DNA of 21,640 nt, from the NCBI GenBank assembly GCA_023404805.1, contig JAEYAL010000304.1, positions 1-21,640 of the forward strand, read 5' to 3'. The translations under genes were made by a program, and so were the position numbers. The notes under the pieces were generated by a model, which was not told the origin of the DNA, made no database searches, and saw only the letters and a list, made by a program, of their open reading frames with translations. The first letter of the stretch is position 1, and every line of letters begins with the position of its first letter. Shown in pieces: positions 1 to 6,468 of the stretch. The DNA comes from Actinomycetes bacterium. Lineage in GTDB: Bacteria; Actinomycetota; Thermoleophilia; Solirubrobacterales; Solirubrobacteraceae.

Positions 1-657
1 CCCCACCTGCGGGTCGGCCAGCAGGGTGGCGAGGTCGCCGTCGGCGCCAGCAAGGGCGGCGGCGCTGCGGGCCAGCTCGCTCGGCGTGCCGTCGGCCTCG
101 AGCCGCGCGACCACGTCCTGGAGCGGCAGCCCTTCCATCCGCACGCGCTGGCAGCGGCTGGCGATCGTCTCCATCACCTCGGTCGGGCGGCTGGAGAGCA
201 TCAGGATGTGCACGTAGGCCGGCGGCTCCTCGATCGTCTTGAGCAGGCGGTTGGCGGCCGCGTCGTTCATGCGGTCGACCTGCTCGATCACGAACACGCG
301 TCGCGAGGCCACCAGCGGCGTCGACCCGGCCGCGGCGAGCACCTGCTCCTCGATGTCTTCGACGAGGATGCCCGCGCCGCTGGTGGGCACGACCCACGTC
401 AGGTCCGGGTGCACGCGCCGCAGCACGCGCGTGCGGAGGTCGTCGTCGACGCGGTCAGGGTCGATCGGCCCGTCCGCCGCGGGCGCCGCCAGCAACGCAG
501 CGGCGACCTCGGCGGCCAGACGCCCCTTGCCGCTGCCGCCCGGCCCGGTGATCAGGTAGGCGTGGGAGACGTCGACGCTGCCTGCGGCAGCGCGGCCGAG
601 CACCGCCTTGGCGTGGGGCTGCGCGTCGAGCAGCTCGCGGAGACCGTCAGCGGGCAC
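1..657 (-). CDS. holB: DNA polymerase III subunit delta' (N-terminal part, runs off window)
   Basis: Clamp-loader subunit that helps load the sliding clamp during chromosome replication. The 219 visible codons read without a stop to base 1, so the C-terminus lies outside the window. A Walker A-like loop GPGGSGKG sits at residues 38-45, followed by an AAA+ core with the phrase VFVIEQVDRMNDAAANRLLK and then an SRC motif (ASRCQRV), which is the conserved arginine-finger motif of delta' and gamma/tau subunits. The start is taken as GTG at 657; upstream in frame there is no other start codon near the homologous N-terminus. It lies 52 bases downstream of rarA on the same strand and may share its transcript. 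DnaX (gamma/tau) is the main alternative, but no zinc-binding cysteines are visible and the short N-terminus suits delta' better. Confidence 0.88.
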   Translation of the reverse strand, partial: MPADGLRELLDAQPHAKAVLGRAAAGSVDVSHAYLITGPGGSGKGRLAAEVAAALLAAPAADGPIDPDRVDDDLRTRVLRRVHPDLTWVVPTSGAGILVEDIEEQVLAAAGSTPLVASRRVFVIEQVDRMNDAAANRLLKTIEEPPAYVHILMLSSRPTEVMETIASRCQRVRMEGLPLQDVVARLEADGTPSELARSAAALAGADGDLATLLADPQVG

Positions 658-709
658 CCGTCCATCTAAGCACCTCGCCCCGCTTCAGCCGCCGCCAGCG
701 GCGCTGCCG

Positions 710-2140
710 TCAGGCGCTGTCCCCGGAGCGGAACGGCTCGTCGGCCATCGGCCGCCCACGTGCCGCGGCGATCTCACGGAGCCGCTGCGCGAAGCGCTCC
801 TCGTGCTCGCCAGGGTCGAAGAACCGCAGCGACTCAAGCCCTTCTGGCATCACGTTCGTCGGCGACATCGCTCCCGGATGGCTATGAGGGTCGTCGTAGC
901 CGACGCCCCGCCCGAGCTTCTTGGCACCGGCATACGACGAACCGCGCAGCGCTGCCGGCGGCGGCTTGGCCCCGAACCGGCGGACGTGGTCGCGGGCCGC
1001 GTTGATCGCGCGGTAGGACGCCTTGCTCTTCGGCGCGAGCGCGAGCCGGATCGTGGCCTGCGCCAGCGCGTACTGGCACTCGGGCATCCCGATGTGCTCG
1101 ACGGCCGTCGCCGCGGCGGCGCAGACCTGCAGGGCGGCGGGGTCGGCGTTCCCGACGTCTTCGCTGGCGTGCACCAGCAGGCGCCGGACCACATAGCGGG
1201 GGTCCTCCCCGCCCTCGAGCATCACGGCGAGGTAGTAGAGCGCGGCGTCGGGATCCGAGGCGCGGATCGCCTTGATGAACGCCGAGATCGTGTCGTAGTG
1301 CTGGTCGCGGTCCTTGTCGTACCGCACCGCTCGCCGCTGCAGCGCCTCTTCGGCGCCCTCGAGATCGATGACCGGCGCCGAAAGGTCGGTCGCGTCGGCG
1401 GCGTCGCCGCTGCGCAGCGCGATCGCCGCCCGGGCGGCCGACTCCACCGCGCCGAGCGCGGTGCGCGCATCGCCCGCCGAGCGGACCGCGAGGAAGTCGA
1501 GCGCCTCGTCGGTCGCCTCCACCGGGCTGAGCGGCCCGTCGATCGCCCGCTGCAGCAGGGTGCGCAGGTCGTCCTCGGAGAGCGGCTGCAGCTCATACAC
1601 GCGCATGCGCGACAGCAGCGCGCTGTTGACCTCGAAGTACGGGTTCTCGGTCGTCGCCCCGATCAGGGTGATGGTCCCGTCCTCGACGGACGGCAGGAGC
1701 GTGTCCTGCTGCGCCTTGTTGAAGCGGTGGATCTCGTCGAGGAAGAGCACGGTGCGGGCCCCGCGCTGCTGGCGGTTCTGCGCCCGGGCGAGGACCTCGC
1801 GGACCTGCGCGCGGCCGACTTCGACGGCGCTGAGCTCCTCGACAACGGCGCCAGCGTGCCCGGCGACGAGCCGCGCCAGCGTCGTCTTGCCGGTGCCGGG
1901 CGGCCCGAACAGCACCATCGATTCGGGGTCGCCCGCAGCGATGCGGGCGCGCAGCGCGGTCGGCGCCTCGGGCGTGCCGAGCAGGTGCGTCTGCCCGACC
2001 ACCTCGTCGATCGAGGACGGGCGCAGGCGGGCCGCGAGCGGTGCACCCGGGCCGGGGGCCGCGGCCGCGGGATCGGCGACCTCGGCTGGGTCAGCCACGT
2101 CGGCTGCACCGAAGAGCCCGAGGTCGTCGCCTGCCGCCAT
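710..2140 (-). CDS. rarA: Replication-associated recombination protein A (RarA/MgsA), AAA+ ATPase
   Basis: Clamp-loader-like AAA+ ATPase acting at stalled replication forks. From the chosen ATG the protein is 476 residues: a short acidic N-terminus, RLRPSSIDEVVGQTHLLG at about 39-55, Walker A GPPGTGKTT at 79-87, Walker B LFLDEIHRF at about 132-140, sensor 1 GATTENP near 161, and the family's C-terminal helical/tetramerisation part with YDDPHSHPGAMSPTNVMP. Length is slightly above the usual 430-450 because of an Ala/Pro-rich N-terminal stretch. An open frame extends further upstream to 2299, but that extension is Arg-rich non-conserved sequence and crosses a perfect palindrome. ATG at 2140 is preceded by TACGCT with a 6-base gap, the leaderless promoter pattern seen throughout this window. 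holB follows on the same strand. Confidence 0.95.
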   Translation of the reverse strand: MAAGDDLGLFGAADVADPAEVADPAAAAPGPGAPLAARLRPSSIDEVVGQTHLLGTPEAPTALRARIAAGDPESMVLFGPPGTGKTTLARLVAGHAGAVVEELSAVEVGRAQVREVLARAQNRQQRGARTVLFLDEIHRFNKAQQDTLLPSVEDGTITLIGATTENPYFEVNSALLSRMRVYELQPLSEDDLRTLLQRAIDGPLSPVEATDEALDFLAVRSAGDARTALGAVESAARAAIALRSGDAADATDLSAPVIDLEGAEEALQRRAVRYDKDRDQHYDTISAFIKAIRASDPDAALYYLAVMLEGGEDPRYVVRRLLVHASEDVGNADPAALQVCAAAATAVEHIGMPECQYALAQATIRLALAPKSKASYRAINAARDHVRRFGAKPPPAALRGSSYAGAKKLGRGVGYDDPHSHPGAMSPTNVMPEGLESLRFFDPGEHEERFAQRLREIAAARGRPMADEPFRSGDSA

Positions 2141-2146
2141 CGACCG

Positions 2147-2152
2147 AGCGTA
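2147..2152 (-). promoter_or_regulatory. -10 element of rarA, leaderless type
   Basis: TACGCT on the minus strand ends 6 bases before the ATG at 2140. No Shine-Dalgarno is present. Matches the TANNNT pattern found at eight other starts here. Confidence 0.6.
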
Positions 2153-2201
2153 GCGGGGCGCTCCGCGGGGCCAGCCCGAGGCGACCGCGTCGGCGTGTGC
2201 C

Positions 2202-2226
2202 GGTTTGCAGCGCTGCGCTGCAAACC
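2202..2226. repeat. Perfect 11-bp inverted repeat upstream of rarA
   Basis: Arms GGTTTGCAGCG and CGCTGCAAACC flank a 3-base centre (CTG). It lies about 50 bases upstream of the rarA -10 element. There is no T-tract on either side, so it is a weak terminator candidate; a regulator site or a dispersed palindrome are the alternatives. Confidence 0.6.
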
Positions 2227-2267
2227 TGCACCGAAGGAGGGGAGGTCCGGCGCGGCTACCGCCACCC

Positions 2268-2316
2268 AGAAGAACAGGAGCGCGCCGCCTCGGCGTCACT
2301 CCGAGTCGGCGCGCTC
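2268..2316 (-). terminator. Strong hairpin followed by a T-rich stretch, minus strand
   Basis: Read on the minus strand, GAGCGCGCCG pairs with CGGCGCGCTC, then after one mismatch CTCGG pairs with CCGAG around a 7-base loop (AGTGACG). This 15-bp stem is followed by CTGTTCTTCT, a U-rich run. It lies about 120 bases past the stop of the small ORF at 2439-2624 and upstream of rarA, so it would insulate rarA from that transcript. Confidence 0.65.
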
Positions 2317-2321
2317 TGGAT

Positions 2322-2364
2322 CTCGTTCGTCGCGGGAGCTCCCCCGAGACCCGCTGCGAACGAG
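2322..2364. repeat. Imperfect hairpin next to the minus-strand terminator
   Basis: Arms CTCGTTCG..GCGGG and CCCGC..CGAACGAG (8 + 5 bp with a 2x2 internal loop) enclose a 13-base C-rich loop. With the adjacent stem at 2278-2316 and the palindrome at 2202-2226 it makes a compact structured region of about 160 bases. It could be the 3' untranslated part of the small-ORF transcript or a separate small RNA; I recognise no known RNA family. Confidence 0.5.
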
Positions 2365-2438
2365 TCCCGCCGCCGCAGCGGCAGGTGATGTGGCCGGCGC
2401 GAGCGCCACCCGAGGGCGGCGCGCCAGCGCAAGCGTGG

Positions 2439-2624
2439 TTAGAAGGTCAGGAGATCGACGTGGAACGCCGGATCCCAGTTGCGGCGCGGACGGCGGCGCG
2501 AGCCGAGCGCCGTGCGCGGACGGCCAGCGTGTGCGGCGACGTCGACGATCGTGGCCGACCCGGCATCGGCCGCCGGCTCGGGGGAATGCTCGGGGCGGGA
2601 CTGGAACTGGATGAGACTGGACAT
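2439..2624 (-). CDS. Small hypothetical protein (61 residues)
   Basis: I do not recognise this protein. The ATG at 2624 has a purine-rich GGAAGG 10 bases upstream, unlike the leaderless genes around it, and the codons have G or C at almost every third position, as real genes here do. The N-terminal two thirds are polar (MSSLIQFQSRPEHSPEP) with a short hydrophobic stretch (SATIVDVAAHAG). The C-terminal third is an Arg-rich linker (RRRPRR) followed by NWDPAFHVDLLTF, an aromatic/acidic tail ending at TAA. There is no signal peptide or membrane helix. The frame continues upstream to 2780 but that part looks non-coding. The layout (leader, basic linker, short aromatic tail) would also suit a precursor peptide, though no modification enzyme lies next to it. 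Confidence 0.5.
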   Translation of the reverse strand: MSSLIQFQSRPEHSPEPAADAGSATIVDVAAHAGRPRTALGSRRRPRRNWDPAFHVDLLTF

Positions 2625-2750
2625 GTTCGACGGACCTTCCTGCGGTGGACAAGCGCCTGGCGGCGCGGGATCAACAGGAACGCGAACGGTACGCCCGCCC
2701 ACGACCGCTTTCAGAATGTCGTTCCGAAACCATGAGCCGTTTGAGCACCA

Positions 2751-2793
2751 GTTCACCGGGCGATTTGGGCAGTGGTTCACCTACCGCTTGGTA
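2751..2793. promoter_or_regulatory. Candidate regulator sites between small ORF and hydrolase
   Basis: Two direct copies of GTTCACC (2751-2757 and 2775-2781, 24 bases apart) run into TACCGCTTGGTA (2782-2793), whose TACC/GGTA arms resemble operators of TetR-type repressors. The block lies 26-70 bases upstream of the hydrolase -10 element. The two genes are divergent, so one regulator could act on both. No regulator gene is adjacent. Confidence 0.3.
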
Positions 2794-2818
2794 AGTCGAA
2801 CTACCTCCTCGGCAGTGC

Positions 2819-2824
2819 TACGTT
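2819..2824 (+). promoter_or_regulatory. -10 element of the DUF3089 gene, leaderless type
   Basis: TACGTT ends 7 bases before the GTG at 2832 and no Shine-Dalgarno is present. This decides the start in favour of GTG 2832. Confidence 0.55.
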
Positions 2825-2831
2825 GCGGCGC

Positions 2832-4025
2832 GTGTCCACCTTCCGTCGCCTCTTGGCGGCGGGCGCGCTGGCGTGCGCGCTCGCACCGCTGCCGTCCGCT
2901 GCTGCCACTCCAGCTCGGACGGTCTGGGGCTGTCTGCCGGGTGCCCCGGCCAACCCGTGCGAGGGGAGCCTCGCGACGACGTACCTGCAATCGACGACCA
3001 TCCAGCCGCGCAAGGTCGACCGGATCGAGACGCCCGCCAGCCGCACGGACCGGCCCGTCGACTGCTTCTACGTGTACCCCACGGTGGTCAGCCAACCGCG
3101 GCTCAACGCAGCGCCGCACCTGACCTCCGAAGTCAAGGCCATCCTGCGCTTCGAAGCCTCGCGGTTCTCGCAGGTGTGCGACGTGTACGCCCCCGTCTAC
3201 CGCCAGGTCACGGCGGTCGGCCTGTCGAATCCGGCCGACCTGATCTCGGCCATCGGCGGCAAGGCCGAAGCGGGCGCCACGGTCAAGCTCGCCTCCGGCG
3301 ACATCGCGGCCGCCTGGCACGACTACCTCGAGCACCACAACCGCGGCCGCGGCGTGATCCTCATCGGCCACTCCCAGGGCAGCGGCATGCTGATGCGGCT
3401 GATCATCAACGAGATCGACGGCAATCCGGCCGTGCGCGACAGGATCGTCGCCGCGTACCTGCCCGGCGGCAACCTCGCCGTCGACCGCGGTCAGCGCACC
3501 GGCGACTTCCAGCATCTTCCGACCTGCGCGGCGAAGGACGAGACGGGCTGCGTGATCGCCTGGTCGACCTATGCGAACCGGCCCAGCCCGACCGCGTACT
3601 TCGGCCGCGCCGACAGCTTCCTGCGGCGCGCGGGCGGTATCGCCGATCGGCCCGGCGGCGAGGCGGTCTGCATCAACCCGTCCGAGCTCTCCGGCGAAGG
3701 CGGCATCTTCGAGTCCTACACCCGCAGCGAGCAGTTCCCGGGCCTGATCGGCGGCGTCCTGCGGGCGATGTTCTACGGCACGTGGCCGCGCGCGTCGACG
3801 CCGTGGGTGTCGCCCGGCGAGCGCTACCGCGGCACCTGCTCGACGGCCAACGGCGCCCGGATCCTCCGCATCCGTCCGGCGACCGCCGGCACGGTCCTGC
3901 CGCTCGAGGCGCCCTGGCCGGACTGGGGTCTGCACTTCTTCGACCTGAACCTGGCCACCGGCAACCTGCTGAAGATCGCCGACGCCCAGATCACGGCCTA
4001 CGCGGCGGCGCACCCAGCGCCGTAG
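2832..4025 (+). CDS. Secreted DUF3089 alpha/beta-hydrolase-like protein
   Basis: Probable exported serine hydrolase; the substrate is unknown. The 397-residue product starts with a Sec-type signal (VSTFRRLLAAGALACALAPL, likely cleavage after SAAA near residue 25). The mature part shows the DUF3089 hallmarks: DCFYVYPTVV at about 78-86, the DVYAPVYRQVT stretch near 117-127, and the nucleophile elbow VILIGHSQGSG with Ser181 in GHSQG. A conserved DWGLHFFDLN near the C-terminus supplies a candidate catalytic His (His368). Several cysteines suit an extracytoplasmic protein. GTG 2832 is chosen over the longer frame from 2772 because it gives a clean signal peptide and lies 7 bases after a TANNNT box. 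Transcribed alone, convergent with the small ORF at 4100. Confidence 0.85.
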   Translation: MSTFRRLLAAGALACALAPLPSAAATPARTVWGCLPGAPANPCEGSLATTYLQSTTIQPRKVDRIETPASRTDRPVDCFYVYPTVVSQPRLNAAPHLTSEVKAILRFEASRFSQVCDVYAPVYRQVTAVGLSNPADLISAIGGKAEAGATVKLASGDIAAAWHDYLEHHNRGRGVILIGHSQGSGMLMRLIINEIDGNPAVRDRIVAAYLPGGNLAVDRGQRTGDFQHLPTCAAKDETGCVIAWSTYANRPSPTAYFGRADSFLRRAGGIADRPGGEAVCINPSELSGEGGIFESYTRSEQFPGLIGGVLRAMFYGTWPRASTPWVSPGERYRGTCSTANGARILRIRPATAGTVLPLEAPWPDWGLHFFDLNLATGNLLKIADAQITAYAAAHPAP

Positions 4026-4079
4026 GCGGTAGCCGGCGCCCGCGCCACAGGCGACAGGCGTCCGGCGCGGGTCCACCGC
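4026..4079. terminator. Hairpin between convergent ends, possible bidirectional terminator
   Basis: CCCGCGCC (4039-4046) pairs with GGCGCGGG (4064-4071), and outside it GCGGT (4026-4030) pairs with ACCGC (4075-4079). It begins directly after the hydrolase stop codon and ends 20 bases before the stop of the minus-strand ORF. No U-tract follows on either strand, so termination is inferred from position and stem strength only. Confidence 0.45.
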
Positions 4080-4099
4080 ACAAGGGACAACGTGGCCAG

Positions 4100-4237
4100 C
4101 TACTTGGTCGCCCGCGCCGCAGGCCGACGGCGGGCCCGCCACCAGGCGCCGAGCCCAGTGGCCAGCACCAGCGCACCGGGCGACGCGCCGAGCATCTCCT
4201 CGACGGGCAAGCCAGCGACATGCGCGAGCACGCTCAC
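4100..4237 (-). CDS. Small single-span membrane protein (45 residues)
   Basis: Not a recognised family. From GTG 4237 the product has an N-terminal VSVLAHVAGLPVEEM segment, a hydrophobic helix (about 16-32, ending in GAWW) and a strongly basic C-terminus (RARRRPAARATK), consistent with one membrane span and a cytoplasmic basic tail. GAGG stands 9 bases before the GTG. The open frame extends upstream into the oxidase, but that part is Arg/Ala-rich shadow sequence. It lies 112 bases downstream of the copper amine oxidase on the same strand, so it could be the last gene of that unit. Confidence 0.45.
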   Translation of the reverse strand: MSVLAHVAGLPVEEMLGASPGALVLATGLGAWWRARRRPAARATK

Positions 4238-4261
4238 GGGTCCACCCTCGCCGCGGGGCGG

Positions 4262-4281
4262 CGGCCGCGCAAGAGCGGCCG
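4262..4281. repeat. 7-bp GC hairpin downstream of the amine oxidase
   Basis: CGGCCGC and GCGGCCG flank a 6-base loop. It sits about 70 bases after the oxidase stop and 24 bases before the GTG of the small membrane ORF. No T-tract; may weaken read-through or be fortuitous in such GC-rich DNA. Confidence 0.35.
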
Positions 4282-4349
4282 TCCCCCATGAGGCAGCTGG
4301 GCTGTGGCGCGCTCCCCGCCAGCGCACCACAGCCTCTGCGCCGCAGCCA

Positions 4350-6356
4350 TCAGTGGCCGTGGTGCGCGCAGTGGCCCGCGCCGGCGTGGCCGGTGGCGCT
4401 GCGCGGCATGTCAAGCGACGGGTTGCCGTCGAAGAATCCGGACGGCTTGAGCTTGAAGCCGATGTGGTGCACCGGCATCACCGGCCAGTCCTCGGGACGC
4501 ACCACGTGGTGGGCGCAGAACGTGTACCAGAGGACGACGTCCGTGTCGGCCGTCGGGCGGTCGGCCTTCGTCCACTCCGGGATCCCCTGTCCGCCCGGGT
4601 GCTGGTAGGGGAAGTCGCCCGCGGGGTAGCGCTCGTCTTCGGCGTACGGCGTCACCCACAGCGTCTTCTGGTTGAAGGCGCCGCGCTTGGCGAAATTCCC
4701 CTGGAGCGACTGCAGCGGCATCGCTGTGGCACCCGGCTCGATCTTGTAGGCGGTCGGCTCGCCGACATGGTTCTTGGCCGTCGAGCTCTGGATCTTCCAG
4801 AACCGCGCTTTGTACGGGTCCACGACCCGCTCGCCCGCGGTCTCGGTGTCGAGCACCGTCGCCTCGGTCTTCCAGACGTTGCCGAGCGGGTTGTCGGGGT
4901 GGTCCAGCGGCAGCGGCACCGAGTCGACCTCCAGCACCGAGTTCTCCACGCCATCGATCTCCGGGTCGATGCGCACGTTGAAGAAGTGCTGGTGGTGGGC
5001 GCCGTAGAGGCCCGGGGCGAGCTTGGCCCCGTACTCCGGGTCGCCAGCCGCCGGGTCGTAGGCAGCCGTCGACAGGATGCCCGAGAGCTTGGCCTCGAAC
5101 TCGATGGTGCCGTCGGTGTAGAGGTGCCAGAAGAAGCCGTACTCGTAGTTGCCGACGGTCGCGATCATCGACACGACCAGGCGCCGCAGCCGCCGGACCT
5201 CGACCTCGCCGTTGCGGAAATCGGTGTGCTTCCAGCCGATGCCGTAGTCCTCCTCGTGCATGCAGATCGCGTTCTTGATCACGACCGGCTCGCCGTCCTG
5301 GTCGTGGCAGACGCCGTCGAGGTAGGTGATGTCGCCGAGGCAGTCGCAGCCCAGCTCGAGCGGGTTGGCGAGCCAGCCGACGCCGACCTCGCCCATGTCG
5401 AACACGTTCTTGAAGTTCTGCGTCGGCGACGGGTCGGCGTACGGGATGAACATCTCCGCCAGCGAGATCCGGTGCAGGATCGGCCGCAGCGTCGGGTCCT
5501 CCGGATCGCCGTCGAGATAGCCGACCCGGTGCAGCACGATGCCCTCGCGCATCGTGAAGCCGATGCGGAAGTCCCACTTCTGCCACTGCACGTGGTGGCC
5601 GTCGACCGTGAAGCTCGGACCCTGCGGCTGCGTGATCTCGATCGGCTTGACGTCGGTGCGCTCACTCCAGACGCGCGTGACGTTGTTCGCGTCGCCGATC
5701 GCCAGCTCTGGCACGTAGTTGCCGGAGCGCTCCGGGATCGGCACGATGCCGGAGTCCTCGACGGTGACCTCCTTCGTGTCGAGGTCGATCACGCAGACGA
5801 CGCCGTCGACGGGCCGCGCGTAGCCGTGCGCGCCTTCGCGGTCCTTGACCCATGTCAGCGGGCGCGAGATGCGCCGCTTGCCTGGATCGTCGTCGGGTCC
5901 CTGGTACGACGACGGCCACGGGTCGAGCATGCAGAGGCTGAAGTCCTCGATGCCGCGCTTGCGCATCGCGGCCTGCCAGTCCGGATGGGACTTGCAGGTC
6001 TCCTCGATGAGCTCGAACTCCTCCATCGTGAGCTGCGCCTGGAGGCCCGCGTGGACCTCGTGCGAGAGCAGCGCGTCATCAGTCAGCGAGACGACGGCCT
6101 CGTTGGTCGATTTGTCTTCGAGGTTGCGGAAGACGACGTGGGCCTCGCGCGGCACCGAGGCGGCCGGGGTCCAGCTGCGGATCACGTCCTTCGCCGGCTC
6201 CTTGAGCGAGATGAAGACGAACCGGGCGGCGGCGCCGAGGCCCGTCTCGCGGCGGACGATCTCGGCGGCCTGCTTGAACTCGTCGCCCGTGAGGGGCTCG
6301 AGCGGATGCAGCGTGAGCGCCCGATCGTCGGTGAGGGTGGCTGGGGGCGGATTCAT
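4350..6356 (-). CDS. Copper-containing primary amine oxidase (topaquinone enzyme)
   Basis: Oxidises primary amines to aldehydes with release of ammonia and hydrogen peroxide, using copper and a self-made topaquinone cofactor. The 668-residue length is typical of bacterial enzymes. The cofactor tyrosine is Tyr404 in VGNYEYGF (consensus N-Y-D/E). The base is Asp320 in FDMGEVG. Copper ligands are His455 and His457 in the HHQHF motif and His617 before VVRPEDWPVMP. There is no signal peptide, so a cytoplasmic enzyme is expected. The C-terminus ends in an unusual His-rich tail (GHAGAGHCAHHGH, with a Cys) that could hold copper. ATG 6356 is preceded by AGG about 10 bases upstream. It lies 112 bases after an APC permease, fitting uptake and degradation of an amine such as tyramine, phenethylamine or histamine. 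The exact substrate cannot be read from the sequence. Confidence 0.95.
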   Translation of the reverse strand: MNPPPATLTDDRALTLHPLEPLTGDEFKQAAEIVRRETGLGAAARFVFISLKEPAKDVIRSWTPAASVPREAHVVFRNLEDKSTNEAVVSLTDDALLSHEVHAGLQAQLTMEEFELIEETCKSHPDWQAAMRKRGIEDFSLCMLDPWPSSYQGPDDDPGKRRISRPLTWVKDREGAHGYARPVDGVVCVIDLDTKEVTVEDSGIVPIPERSGNYVPELAIGDANNVTRVWSERTDVKPIEITQPQGPSFTVDGHHVQWQKWDFRIGFTMREGIVLHRVGYLDGDPEDPTLRPILHRISLAEMFIPYADPSPTQNFKNVFDMGEVGVGWLANPLELGCDCLGDITYLDGVCHDQDGEPVVIKNAICMHEEDYGIGWKHTDFRNGEVEVRRLRRLVVSMIATVGNYEYGFFWHLYTDGTIEFEAKLSGILSTAAYDPAAGDPEYGAKLAPGLYGAHHQHFFNVRIDPEIDGVENSVLEVDSVPLPLDHPDNPLGNVWKTEATVLDTETAGERVVDPYKARFWKIQSSTAKNHVGEPTAYKIEPGATAMPLQSLQGNFAKRGAFNQKTLWVTPYAEDERYPAGDFPYQHPGGQGIPEWTKADRPTADTDVVLWYTFCAHHVVRPEDWPVMPVHHIGFKLKPSGFFDGNPSLDMPRSATGHAGAGHCAHHGH

Positions 6357-6414
6357 GGTGAGCGACCTGCAGGTGTCGTCGGGGTGTGCGAGGGGAGTTG
6401 CGCGCTGGCCGCCG

Positions 6415-6453
6415 CCGCGCGCCGCCTCAGCTGGTGACCCGGGCGGCGCGCGG
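6415..6453. repeat. 12-bp perfect hairpin between permease and amine oxidase
   Basis: CCGCGCGCCGCC (6415-6426) pairs perfectly with GGCGGCGCGCGG (6442-6453) around a 15-base loop. It starts 15 bases after the permease stop and ends about 60 bases before the oxidase ATG. There is no U-run, so partial termination or protection of the upstream mRNA end is more likely than full stop. It could set different amounts of permease and oxidase from one transcript. Confidence 0.55.
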
Positions 6454-6468
6454 TGACGTGTGGTGGAG

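Noticed and set aside
2278..2364. 6C RNA (actinobacterial two-hairpin RNA with C-rich loops)
   Set aside because: Only one of the two loops is C-rich and it has five, not six, consecutive C.
608..2614. 668-codon plus-strand open frame
   Set aside because: It lies opposite rarA, is Arg/Ala/Gly-rich, and has no recognisable domain; it is a high-GC shadow frame.
4092..6437. 781-codon plus-strand open frame
   Set aside because: It is antisense to the copper amine oxidase, whose complete active-site motifs establish the coding strand.
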